Source: Colius striatus | Taxonomy: Eukaryota > Chordata > Aves > Coliiformes > Coliidae | NCBI RefSeq assembly: GCF_028858725.1 | Contig: NC_084781.1 | Coordinates: forward strand, 1,496,513-1,560,512 | DNA: 64,000 nucleotides | Reading direction: 5' to 3' | In this document: one piece after another, positions 12,301-23,712 of the stretch | Numbering within the stretch: position 1 is the stretch's first letter | Layout: every line of letters begins with the position of its first letter | The notes under the pieces: model-generated | Database searches by the model: none | What the model saw: the letters and a program-made list of their open reading frames with translations, nothing else | What the model was told of the DNA's origin: nothing | Position numbers and translations under genes: made by a program

Positions 12301-14054
12301 GTGTGTTCCAGGGCAACCCTACAGACTCTTGGTGGTTGCACAGTGAACTTTTTCCCACATCAGGTGCTGCAGGGAAGTTTGTTCAGTAATTCAGTGACTA
12401 GCTTGGGCCTGTGAAGCTTGAAACCTCCTCAGCAGATGTGATGCTGCCAGCTTGTGCTCCCACAGTTGCACAGGGAGAGCTACAGCTTGGATGAAGGAAA
12501 CCCACAACCCTTGCTGAGAGGATGCTCTGCTCATCTGGCTTTAACTCTTTACTAAGGGAGAAACTGGATGGCAACAGTGAAGGAGTGAAGATACTCTCCC
12601 TTGCCCATTTCTCTCCTCTCCCCCCTCCCTAGCTCTAAGTGCTGACAGCAACTCTGGTTCCTATTTGTTTCCCTCCCTCCCTATCAGACCACATTGCTGT
12701 CCAAGGGAGGAATTCTTTTCTCCTCAAGGTCCTTGAGAGGTGTTAAGAGTAAACTAGGTGTGAACAACTCCTGAAGTGGCCCCACACACATGGAACCCGA
12801 GGTGTGAAAGCATTTGCTCAGTAGAAAATAGAAGTGGGCTGCTGGCAGAGAGGTGCCTCTAATAAAGAGACTCAGCAGTGACTGACAGCAGCTGGGGGGT
12901 GTTTTATTAGTGCATCAGGGGTTCTTGACCTTGTGAGGAAGGAGAGAGCTTGGCAGGACAGCTGAGCTGGGAATCTGTTAACACTGGAAGAAATGCTCCT
13001 CTCCTGGTTTGATCCAGAGCAACCAACCCCAGTTTTTAAGCCCTGCTCATCTCATAAGGTGCTTAATTGGAGGAGAGAATAAATGAGGGATGATTAATGA
13101 TCCCATGGAAGGAGACATGAGCCCTGTTCCTCTTTGATTTTGGGGAGCTTTGTTGTGGAGGAGCTGCAGCTCCTGAGTGTCTAACATGCATCAGACATGC
13201 TCATCCTTTAGCACCAGAAAGCTCCTGTGTGCTTGATCTTAGAGTGACCACTCTTCTCAAGCCTTTAATAAATCAAAGTGAGGTGCCTTTTGTTTCACTA
13301 ACCAAGAAATTGCAGTGTGGGTTTGATGGGAACATTCCCTCACCTCCAAGTGTCACACCACAGGTTGCACCATTGCCTTCAACCCACAGCTCTCACCTCC
13401 ATCCATCAGAGCCCAAGTGTGCCACCAGCAGGTTGCCCAGCCCCTGCCTGCATGAGTGTGAGCTGTGGCACAGCTGATGCCAGTGCAGCTGACTGCAAAG
13501 ACCATTAAACCAACCTGAGAGCCAAACAGCTAGAGATCACCTTTGGATTTCAAGCAGCTCCTTGTGCAAGCTCAAACCACTGCTACCACAAAGGCTCAAG
13601 AAGTAAGCTGGGATGACAAGGGTCACCAGCTGCAGAGGGTCTGGTTTAAGCCCACTAAAGGAGGGAGGGCAAGGAAAAGGGAGCTGAGCACTGGCTCTGG
13701 GGAAACCTGCAGGGTTTTTGTGCTGCTGGCCTTGATGGGGTTCAGGTGGGGAAGCAAATGCTGTGAATGAAGCTTCAGACAGCTCCATAGCTACAGATGC
13801 ACTTGCTTTTTGCAAGCATTAACAGTGCTTTTAAATGTGGAGCCCTGCACTTGTGCTTCATTAAGGATTCTACTTCAGTTGCAGAGAGACTCCACAGAAT
13901 CTGTCCCCAGAACAGCCCCATGCACAGCCTGAGCAGCTTTCCTTTACCACATGGCCTCATCTAACCCACAGCTGCTCAGAACATCATCTCTTCTCTGTAT
14001 TCCTTCTCCTTGGGACCAGAGACCCTGCTACACTCTGTATAATGGCATCACTGT
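9346..14054. other. Intergenic, unique apart from one CR1 fragment
   Basis: Only the CR1 piece at 11478-11600 was recognised. ORFs here are short and have no family resemblance. Confidence 0.55.
11478..11600 (-). mobile_element. CR1 LINE 3' fragment
   Basis: Antisense CR1 3' end on the plus strand: GGGTTGGAAGGGACCTGCAA, AGCTCATCCAGTGCA, GCACACAGGAGCTCATGCAG and CCCAGAGGAGCCTC. Confidence 0.88.
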
Positions 14055-14168
14055 GTGGGAAAGGACCTTGAAGCTCCTGGAGTCCAAGCCCATCACTACC
14101 CCATGGCCCTCAGCACCTCAGCTCCAGAGCTTTGGGATCCCTCCAGGGCTGGGGACTCTATCCATAGG
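14055..14168 (-). mobile_element. CR1 LINE fragment, second subfamily
   Basis: Contains GTGGGAAAGGACCTTGAAGC, CCATGGCCCTCAGCACCTCA and TTTGGGATCCCTCCAGGGCT, shared with the copies at 26755, 30958, 34853, 52095 and 56975. Confidence 0.85.
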
Positions 14169-14509
14169 TCATGGAGTAAATATTGCCCAGCTGAAAGCAC
14201 TGAAAGGAGAACTGGTTTCAGCTGAAAGCAGAAGTAGGGATGGCTACACAGCAAAGGAACACGTGCTCGTTTGCAAACATCACTTATGTCTGAATGTGCC
14301 TCCTCTGGCATCTGTGAGGGAGCAGTTAGAGCTCCCCACGTGCTCCTCACAGGCACAAAGAGATGCTGAAAATCAACCTTGAAGTACAGAGGGCTGTGGA
14401 GAATGCAAGGCATCCTGCTTTGGGACAGATGCTCTCCAGTGTCGTGCTGGTGAGTCAGGGGCTACAGGAGAAGCCTTGGGGACAAATGACATTGAATGGT
14501 AGGTACTGC

Positions 14510-15024
14510 ATCTGCTGAGGCCTCAGCTGGAGTCCTGGGGCCAGTTGTGGGCTCCCCAGCTGCAGAGGGACAGGGAAGTGCTGCAGAGAGGCCAGTGCAG
14601 GGCTGCCAAGATGCTCAGGGCACTGGAGCATCTTCCTTGGGAGGAAAGGCTGCGGGACCTGGGGCTGGTCAGGCTGGAGGAGACTGAGGAGGGTCCTTCT
14701 CAATGCTGATAAATACCCAAAGGTGGGTGTGGAGAGGATGGGGACAGCCTTTTCTATTTGTTGGCCAGTGACAGGACAAGGGGCCAAAGGCACAAGCTGG
14801 AAGCTCCCCTAGAACAGGAGGAGAAACCCCTTTGGTGCTGAGGTGAGGGAGCCCTGGCCCAGGCTGCCCAGGGAGGGTGTGGAGGCTCCTTCTCTGCAGG
14901 TTTCCAACCCCACTTGGACATGTCCCAGTGCCCCCTGAGCCAGGGGAACCTGCTGTAGCAGGGGCTTGGGCTGGATGAGCTCTGCAGGGCCCTTCCCACC
15001 CCTCACCATTCCATGATCCTGTGA
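14510..15024 (+). mobile_element. CR1 LINE, 0.5 kb 3' part
   Basis: Runs from TGCTGAGGCCTCAGCTGGAG through CAGGGCACTGGAGCATCTTC and GGAGGGTGTGGAGGCTCC to GGGCCCTTCCCACCCCTCA and CCATTCCATGATCCTGTGAG. Confidence 0.95.
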
Positions 15025-18000
15025 GGTACCAGTGTCACAGCAGCGACTGTGGCCCCAACCTTGGCACTGGAGAAGCATCATTCTTAGGCTCACATTAGAT
15101 CAAGAGCTTTAATTATCAATATCTCACCCTTCCCCAAAGCCTTCCAGTGAGATACAGTCTTCTGTCTCTTTCTGCCCCTTTTTTTTGGTGCAGGATACCC
15201 AGGGTTGGGTCTGTCTAAGGAGGTGGAGGAGGGCAGTTCAGTCCTTTTGGTTTAAAAGGCTGGGATTTCTGTGCCTGGATTTGAAACCCCTGCTTTGCAT
15301 CTTGAGAGTTTTTCCTCTCTGCCCTCATTTGTTAGGAGTGAGGAGGACTGTTGGGCCAGAGGCACTTTCCTCATCTCCTGGGACACTGTGCATGTGATTT
15401 TCTGCTTTCCATGGAAACCAAGAGTAGGAAACACTCACCAGAACAGCTTCCCCAGCTCTGCTGTGGGGAGGGAGAGCAGGGTTAAGAGAAGCAAACAAGG
15501 ACAGTGCTCTCCAAACCTCTGGCACAGCATGTTGCTGGGTCAATTGGTTTCACTGTTTACTCTCCAGAGTCTCATACTTGAGGGCTTCCCAGACCTTTCA
15601 GGTTGGGAATCCTTGCAGGAGGAGTTCTGACTGGCTCTGGGGGATGGTTTGGTGTAGAGCTTACAGCATCACCCTGAAGTACTCAAAGCAACAGAGCCCT
15701 GTGCCTGCCTGTGACTGATTCCAGGGCTGTTGGGAGCCAACACCAACCCTTGTTTCATCAGAGATCCCTCCAAAACCAAGGTCTTTCCTTACTTTGGCCT
15801 GTTCAGCTCCTGAGTCTGATCCAGAGGCTGAGAAGAGAAGCCATCAGGATGCCACTTAGCCATGAACATGGTGCTTCATAGCAGCTAAGTGTCCACTTGT
15901 GATGTTTGCTGGGAAACATCAGGCAGAGGAGACCTTGTGCCTCCATTTCTCCTCTATAAAGTGAGACCTCTTCCCTCTCCACTGTTCTGGGACTTGAATG
16001 GTGGTGGCAAAAAGCCATTCAAGCTCTTTAGGGAGGCATTGGGGTTGGTTAAGCTTTCTCCTTGTGGATCTGAGCTGGGGAGGAGCAAAACAACACCCTC
16101 CCAACCTCTTGTCCCTTGGTGTTTCATAGCCAGTCACATCCCTTCAGCTCAAGAGCTTCTCCTTGGGGAGCAACCACTGGCTGGCAGGAAAGAAGGGCCA
16201 TGGTTTAACAGCAGAGCAGAGCACTGGAAGCCACACAAACACCCAGAGGTGAAATATCTCCCCTTAACCTGGATCCACAAGTAGCTTGCAGAGTCTCAGC
16301 ACTCTGCTCCTGCAACACAACTGTGCCAAGGAAGAACCTGAGTGCTCTCAAGCCCCCTTTTCATCCTCTTGTCCCCCTTTTTCAAGGCCTTTCTTTCTCT
16401 CCTTTGATGTCTGGATTTGGAGAGCATCTTTAATTATCTCCCTGCCTGAAGCAACACTCCCCAGGAGTTAAGGCAGATGCAGCTGCACAGCCCTCCTGGG
16501 TTTTGCATTGGCAGCACACTGCATGGAGTGCCCATCAGCACGTGGTGTGAAGGGCAGAGTCTCCTGCTGCCATGTCATTTGAGGCATGGAGGCTGCTCAG
16601 ACCCACTCATGTGTGCACACAGGCTCTCCATCATGCACATTTTCTCTCTCCTCCAGTGGCACATTAGAAGCCAAACTTGCCAGTGAGGGAGATTGCTCTG
16701 GATGTGATGCCTTAAAGGCATTTTCAGTGCTGGGAAATCAGAGCTCTGGCTTATTCCCTTTCAGATCTGTGCTCAGAGACGAGCAGCAACGATGACAATC
16801 TGTCACAGTGCAGCCACATCCATGCTTGGTACTGTTTTGCAAGCACCCTGAAGCCCAGTTTGGGTCTGGCCACTCAACTTTTAAGCTGCTATGGGAGCCT
16901 CTGTCTCCATTGCTACCAGAGGAGGGATTGATGTGTGTGTGGGTGACACCACAGCTTGTGCTCTCGAGGTGGCCCAACAGCAGCTCACCATCTCACTCCA
17001 AGCAGCTGTTTGATCAGCTCAGACCAAAGCCTGAACCTCCAGAGCTCCACATCAGTGCAGGATCAGAGCTCCAGGGTGTTGCCACGTGCTGCAGGCCAGT
17101 GTGTGCAGCCTACATCTGCATCACCCTTCTGCAGGGCTGGCTTCCTCCTGAGCATGGCAGGGTGCAGAACAGGAGCTTCTCCCATCACTGTGGCTGAATC
17201 CTTTGATTCAGCTCCCTGAAGGCATTTCATACAGAAAAGCTTGCTCCAGCTTTCCCTTGGAAGCCAAGAGGTTGTTGTCAAAGCCTCAGGAAACCCCTTT
17301 GATGTAGGGCAGGCAACTGGGAGAGCTGGTAATGAGGTGCTGGGAGAACTTCAATGGCTGGGGAGGGAGATGAGCATTTCAGAGCAACATCTCATGTTGT
17401 CAGCTCTGCACTGGCAGGGGAAGGAGGCAAAAAGCTGATGATGCCCCTGACTTCAGTCTGGCTCTGAGCTCATTTCTGGACCTGCAGGTTTATGGAAACC
17501 CCTTTTTCCTTTGGTCAGCAGAACAAACAAACCTGCCTTCCATCAGCAGCCCATGTCCTTACACCCTGCTGCTGCCTTCTACCCTGAGGAGAAAGAGCAG
17601 CCAAGGAGAAGGAAGGAGGGAAGGGAATCATGGAGCAATTTGCACCTTGCTTTTCTTTTGGTGTGCAGAGAGAGAGTTGGCTTCAGATGAAGCTGGCTGA
17701 GGTCCTGTGTGCTTCAGAGGAGGTAGAAGTAGTTTGTCTTTAGGGTATTCACTGCTGGTGCCCTTCTGGAGCCAGGATTTGCCTTGTGGGGAACCCAGAG
17801 GTTATGCACTTTGTGCTTCCCTGGCATTGTGTGTTGTGTTCTCAACAGGTTTACATTGGAGCTGAGTGTTTTTCCCCCTGAGTGAGGGTTGTCAACCCCT
17901 GTGCCAGGCTGCCCAGGGAGGAGAAGAGCTGCTTGACTGGGATTATCATGTGCTTTCTCCTTCCAACTCCCTTGGGCTGATGTGCCTTTTCTTGTGGCCT

Positions 18001-18911
18001 CCATGGGCAATGGCTTGATGTGCATTGAGGAAGCACCAGGCAACCCTCCCAGTCCCTGAGGACAGACAATTCCCCCTGCCCTTCCCAGGCCTTTGACCCT
18101 CATGCAAAGAGTGAACAGCAGCCAAGCTCTGCCACGAGGTTGTGCTCTGTGACACCATTCCATGGGGATCAAGGTGCATTTGCAGAGGGTTTCTAGTCAT
18201 TGACAGAGGGATTTGCTGCATCAGCCATCAAGAGCAACACATGAGGATGCAAGGCAGTGCAGCCCTTGGCATGTTTATCAGGATAAACAGCCCCAGAGTG
18301 GTGGCTGCTGTTACCTTGCAAGTGATGCAATGCACAGAGGCAGGATGAGAAGTGGGAGCAAGTGTCTCAAACTGAGCCTTGGCTTTGCACAAGACAAGGG
18401 GCTTCTGGCATGGACATGCCTGGCTTTAAAAGCTTCAAGCTGGAAGCTCCTCCTGCCCCCTGCTCAGTCTTATCTATCTCCAGCCTTCAAGCTCCTCCTT
18501 GCTGACTGGGTTTCTCCCTCTAGAGGTATCATCTGCATTTCTTCTTGCAGAGAAGAGCTGTGTTTCCCTTGCTCCTCTTGCCTTCATGCTCCACTCTGCC
18601 TCTCTCCCTCAGGCTCCTGCTGCAGTTTTGCTCTTTCCCCATCTCCAGGTGTTTCCAGTTCCCTCCTTCTCTCTCCATATGTATCCTGCAGCTTCTCATC
18701 ACATGTTGCTATTCCTCCCATCCCTCTCCCATTTTCCCTTTGGGGTAGCTCTTCTTTCCCCCCACCCCTCTGCCTCTTCCCCATCACTGCTGAGTGGAGC
18801 CCAGTGGGGAGCCAGCAGCAAAGGGGTTGCTCACCATCACCTTCATGAGGCTTTTGCTCCCTGAGGAGGAAGCTGCTGTCTCAAAAGGGAGGAGTTGGAT
18901 GTTCCTTTCAT

Positions 18912-18972
18912 GGGCTCAATAGAATGGTGGGGGTTGGAAGGGACCCTTAGAGATGATCTCAAGGCAAACCCT
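18912..18972 (-). mobile_element. CR1 LINE 3' tail, short
   Basis: Only the terminal ~60 bases are recognisable: AATAGAATGGTGGGGGTTGG, AAGGGACCCTTAGAGATGAT. Confidence 0.75.
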
Positions 18973-19520
18973 GCTTTCAGGTGCATCTCTTTGCATGGGC
19001 AAGTGTTGGATGCAAGTTGGAAGGCAATGTGGGTGTCATGTCACTGCCCAAGAGGTGGAATCAATCCCTGGTTAATGGCTGAGGCTCTGCTGGGAAAGCC
19101 TGTTGTACTTTCTGGGTTGTCTGAGCAATGCTTTGCCTCCTCCACAGTGAAGCTTGTTTCATGGCAGCCTCGTTCTTGTTTAATGTAGCTGGAGTTGAGC
19201 TATAAATTAATCATCCCTGCTGCTGGGACTGCTGTGAAGCAAGATGGGTTTTCCTGAATGCATGTGTAAATAATTCATGCCATTAAATTAGTTGTGTTCC
19301 CCTGGCCACAGCTCCTTTCCCTGCTGTGACTACAAATAATCCTCTGGACACTGGGAGCAGGTGTCTGATCTGAACGTGCCAAGCCTGAGAGGTCCATGTC
19401 CATCCAAAAAGAGCCTTTTCCCCCTTTGGACACTCTTTAGAGGAATATACCTGCTTGGGCAATGCTTTTGTCTGGGCTGTTTTGATGGTAGGAAGACTCA
19501 GATGGTGTGGGATGGGCTGG

Positions 19521-19595
19521 AATCACAGACCACAGGATGGTGGGGGTGGGAAGGGACTTTTAGAGATCATCTACCCCAACCCCCCTGCAGGAGCC
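19521..19595 (-). mobile_element. CR1 LINE 3' tail, short
   Basis: Terminal CR1 sequence in antisense: GGATGGTGGGGGTGGGAAGG, GACTTTTAGAGATCATCTA, CCCCAACCCCCCTGCAGGAG. Confidence 0.85.
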
Positions 19596-19823
19596 CTTCA
19601 GGGGCTTTTTCAAGCTCTTCATCTCTCCTTTCAGAGCTTTGCTGGAGTCATTTTGGTGTTCTGTGCCTCGGTTTCCCTACCTGTGAGACAAGAACAATAG
19701 GAGGCTTGACATGCAACTCCAGGGGGGTTCCCATTTGAATGAGAATCCCTCCTCTGTGTTCCCTTGGAAAGCAGCAGCCTCAGAAACAGTGAACTGTCCT
19801 TTTCAGCCTCAGGCTTGAGGCTT

Positions 19824-20250
19824 CAGCACAGGACACAGAGATGCTGGAGTGGAGCATCTGCCTTGTGCTGAAAGGCTGAGGGAGCTGGGGCTCTGCAGCT
19901 TGGAGAAGAGGAGCCTGAGGGCTGAGCTCAGTCATGTTCCAAATGCATCAAGGGTGGGTGTGAGGAGGCTGGAGCCAGGCTGTGCTCAGGGATGGCCAAG
20001 GACAGGACAAGGGGCAACAAGCTGGAACAGAAGAGGTTCCAAAGCAACACAAGGGGAAACTTGTTCCCTGCTGAGGTGAGGGAGCACTGGCAGGGGCTGC
20101 CCAGATGGGCTGTGGAGGCTCCTTCTCTGGAGACATCCCAACCCAGCTGGATGAGTCCCTGTGTGCCCTGCTCTAGGTGCTGCTGCTCTGGCAGGGGGCT
20201 GCACTGGATGAGCTTTGCAGCTCCCTCCCAACCCTGAGGTTCTGTGATCT
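19824..20250 (+). mobile_element. CR1 LINE, 5'-truncated, first part of duplicated block B
   Basis: Begins abruptly with CAGCACAGGACACAGAGATG inside the CR1 3' region, then follows the copy at 8564 almost base for base to GAGGTTCTGTGATCTCTAATG. The bases upstream of 19824 are not CR1. Confidence 0.93.
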
Positions 20251-20499
20251 CTAATGCAGCAGCAAGGCAGGGCTGAAGACAGCTCAGCTTCTCCACAACC
20301 AACCTTGTGGCATCATTTGAAGTCTAAACTACACAATGTTGGGGTCCTGTGTTTGCAGGTGGGTCGATGAGCAGCTCTAAGAGTGAGGGTTGCCCTCACT
20401 CTTGTGGGTGAGGTTGTGGGTGAAGTTGCCCACACTTGCAAAGCATCTCAAAGTCATCAGCTGGATGACTCAAATTGCCACTCCACTGCCAGGCCAAAT

Positions 20500-20636
20500 A
20501 TCTCCTTCTCTGGAGACATCCCAACCCAGCTGGATGAGTCCCTGTGTGCCCTGCTCTAGGTGCTGCTGCTCTGGCAGGGGGCTGCACTGGATGAGCTTTG
20601 CAGGTCCCTCCCAGCCCTTCAGACTCTGTGATGATT
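20500..20636 (+). mobile_element. CR1 LINE 3' end, second part of duplicated block B
   Basis: From TATCTCCTTCTCTGGAGACA to CTCCCAGCCCTTCAGACTC and a duplicated TGTGATGATTC tail. Confidence 0.93.
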
Positions 20637-21111
20637 CTGTGATGATTCTTGGCCACTCCTGTGCTGCAGTGAACTGGCCCAAGTCCTCCCTAGATGACAT
20701 GGAGAAGGTTACAAAGGAAAAGAAAGGGGACAAACAACCCTCTCGAGCCTGGAAGCTGTTTTCCAGTCTTTGAAACACGTGCTTCTGTAGTAGCAAATCA
20801 GTTTTGACCACACTAGTGATGTTTTTACTGGTCCAATGTCAGTTCTTGTTTGGTTTTCCCTCAGCTTTGCTGCTGCTTTTGTCTGGGGGTGATTATCCAG
20901 GGCCAGGCTTGAGGGGATCCAGGGAAGACTGTGCAGTGATATCTTCCATCTTCTCCCCATGTGCCAGCAACTAGAGCATGTGACAGTAATAGCCACATGC
21001 TTTTATACATCACACACAGAAATGAAGGGGTTTGACAGGTTCAGGTACCACCTTGCATCCCCTAGAAGCAACTTTAAACGTTTGGCTGAGCTTTCTGCAT
21101 GCAAACATTGA

Positions 21112-21255
21112 TGAGGGATTGGAAGGGGCTGGAGTCACCATCCCTGGAGGGGTTTCAGAGCTGGGTGGCTGCTGCACTGAGGGCAATGGGCTGGGACAGA
21201 GGTTGCACTCATGGGCTCTTCCAGCTGAAACCATGCTGTGAAATCTGAAGCATGG
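21112..21255 (+). mobile_element. CR1 LINE 3' fragment, older type
   Basis: GGATTGGAAGGGGCTGGAGT, CACCATCCCTGGAGGGGTTT and GGCTCTTCCAGCTGAAACC resemble the CR1 type whose 3' UTR reads CATCCCTGGAGGTGTTTAAG. It is more diverged than the neighbouring copies. Confidence 0.65.
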
Positions 21256-22818
21256 TTTTGATATCTGACTCAAACCTAGCTGGAAAAAGATGTTATTCCT
21301 TCTGCTCCTGCTGGAGTCTGTTTAGAAGACCTGCCAGGCAAAGAGGTCTCTGTGTGAATAAAAAGCCCCTGTTGTTAGTTTGGGACCAAGTGATTCACTT
21401 GGAAAGGCTTCTGAAGAGATCAGCATGTTGGAAATGACTAATGGGAGATGGGAAGGGGGGTTCATGCTAATGCTCATTGAATCTTGAGAGAAATGGAAGG
21501 AAAAGAAGAAGTCCTGGAGTTGCATGAGCTGGAGACAATGAGGTGGGTGTTCAGTGACCTTGCAGTACCTTTGAGGAGGGCTCAGTGGCTGTGATGTGGG
21601 GAGGTTCATTGCTCTTAACTCTCTCTTTAAGCAAGGAAATGGCTTGTGAAGTGTTGCAAACAAGCTGAGGAATGGGTATTTCGAGACACTCCCTCCCTCC
21701 CTTGCTCTGAAGGGTTGGCTTTGAGGCTGTGTTGTCAGAGGCTTCCTCCAGTTCCAGCAGTTTGTGTCACACTGCTGCTACCAAATATGCAGGATAATGG
21801 AACATGAAGGATGATGCTCTTCCCTTAACCCTGTTTAAGTGACTTAATTAACATTGAGTTTTACTGGGCATGTCAGGATGGGAGACACACAGTTCAGAAA
21901 GCAGAGGAGTCAGGCTGAGGGATGATCAAAAGGGATGTGGTTTCAGACCAGACAAATGAGCTGATGCACTGGGAGAAGAAATGATCATGCTCTTCTCCTT
22001 CCTACCCCCCCAAAAAGAGACAGTTCAAATCCCTCCTGCAACTTGGTCATGTGTTGAAGTGATGGATTGAAAGGAGCAACAAAGGTGATGGATGGTGCAG
22101 TTGGAGGGGGAGAAGCAGCTGGGATGGAGATCTATGTAACCCTGAAACTGGGGGAGCTTCCCAGCTTGTTTGCTTTGAAACAGAGGCAGCTGAAGCTTTA
22201 AAGCTGATAATGAAAGAGCAAATTGTAAATGAGGCTTTCTGGCAGGCTGATGGGGTGGCAGTCCCTGAGGTAGCCACACATGCTTGGGATGACAAATGAG
22301 ATCATTAGAGTAAATAGTGTCAATTGAGTTTTGGGCAGTGGGCAGGGATCCTTATGATGATGGAGGGCATTAATATGGGAAGGGAGGAAAGAAGGTGGAA
22401 GAATTCACTGGTGACAAGCTTATCTCTGATTGCAGCAGTTGCAGCTGACTTCATTGCAAGGCAATGAGCCCCTTGGATTTTCAGGAGGGCATGGTTCAGA
22501 AGTGTATTGGAGAATCTGAAGTGTCACCTCACCAAACAGCAGCCAGGGTGCTGCTGAAGCCTGAGCTGTTCCCTGCTCCTCCAGTTCACTGGGTGACGTT
22601 ACCTGGGTGGTGCTTTGCATACAGATTTGCCTCTCTCTTTTGTCTTAAGAGTTTCTTATTGGGGGTGTTTAAAAGCTGAGCACTTGGGTTCCCTCTTTGA
22701 GTGTGGGGAGTGCAAAAGGGGGGCTGAGCTGGCTGGTTCTCACTGAGCACCCAGGGAACTCTGGGCCTCTCTGTGTGGTCTTCTGAGGTGCTCTGTTAGA
22801 TGCTGGTGATTATCAGGG
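21256..22818. other. Intergenic, nothing recognised
   Basis: Unique-looking DNA between CR1 copies; no gene seen. Confidence 0.55.
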
Positions 22819-23712
22819 TGAGGGCACAGAGGGACCCTCAGCAAGTTCCCTGCTGGCACCAAACTGGGAGCACTGGCTGATTGCCCAGAGGCTGAGCTGC
22901 CAGGCAGTGAGAGCTGGGCAGGCTGAGAGCTGGGCACAGAGGGAGCTGCTGAGGTTCAACCAGGGCAAGGGCAGAGTCCTGCAGCTGGGGAGGAACAACC
23001 CCCTGGGCCAGCACAGGCTGGGGGTGACCTGCTGGAGAGCAGCTCCAGGAGAGGGACCTGGCAGTGCTGCCTGAGAAGAAACTGCCCCTGAGCAGCAACG
23101 TGGGCTCGTGGGCAAGAAGCCAACGGCAGCCTGGGGGCATCCAGCAGAGTGTGGGCAGCAGGGCCAGGGAGCTTCTGCTCCCCTTTGCTCTGCTCTGCCA
23201 CAGCTGCTGAGGCCTCAGCTGGAGTCCTGTGGCCAGTTGTGGGCTCCCCAGCTGCAGAGGGACAGGGAAGTGCTGCAGAGAGGCCAGTGCAGGGCTGCAA
23301 GATGCTCAGGGCACTGGAGCATCTTCCTTGTGAGGAAAGGCTGTGGGACCTGGGGCTGGTCAGGCTGGAGGAGACTGAGGGGGGAGCTCAGTAACACTTA
23401 CAAGTACCTAAAGAGTGGGTGTCAAGAGGATGGGGTGACACCTTTTTTCTGTTATCTCCAGTGACAGGACAAGGGCTGATGGGCACAAGCTGGAACACAA
23501 AGAGTTCCACCTAAACACAAGGAGCAAGTCCTTTGGTGCTGAGGTGAGGGAGCCCTGGCCCAGGCTGCCCAGGGAGGGTGTGGAGGCTCCTTCTCAGGAG
23601 GTTTCCAACCCCACCTGGACACGTTCCTGTGCCCCCTGAGCCTGGGGAACCTGCTGTAGCAGAAGGTTGGATGAGCTCTGCAGGTCCCTTCCAACCCCTA
23701 CCAATCACCATT
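22819..23712 (+). mobile_element. CR1 LINE, 0.9 kb 3' part
   Basis: Runs from GAGGGACCCTCAGCAAGTTC through GGCTGGGGGTGACCTGCTGG and GTGGGCTCCCCAGCTGCAGA to GGTCCCTTCCAACCCCTACC. About 355 bases of it are nearly identical to the copy at 28741 (I count five differences). Confidence 0.95.

Larger units (their letters stand above)
15025..19823. other. Intergenic, two short CR1 tails, otherwise unique
   Basis: 18560-18790 is a pyrimidine-rich stretch that gives a Leu/Ser-rich spurious ORF. 19185-19345 is an A/T-rich block with several ATTA and TAATTA-like motifs (AAATTAATCATC, AAATAATTCATG, AAATTAGTTG), a candidate regulatory element by composition only. Confidence 0.5.
19824..20636 (+). repeat. 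Duplicated CR1-flank-CR1 block, copy B
   Basis: Same arrangement as 8564-9345: CR1 part, about 250 bases of shared non-CR1 flank, and a second CR1 3' end. The flank has about 28 extra bases of local GTGGGTGAGGTT-type repetition. The block starts inside CR1 and ends in a CR1 tail (GATGATTCTGTGATGATTCT), the expected shape for a 5'-truncated retrotransposition of a read-through transcript. Confidence 0.9.

Noticed and set aside
18213..18848. 211-codon plus ORF rich in Ser, Leu and Pro
   Set aside because: Arises from a pyrimidine-rich stretch; a second frame is also open over the same bases and there is no homology.
22020..22040. tRNA gene suggested by GTTCAAATCC (B-box-like)
   Set aside because: No A box, no cloverleaf-forming arms and no T-run terminator at the expected spacing.
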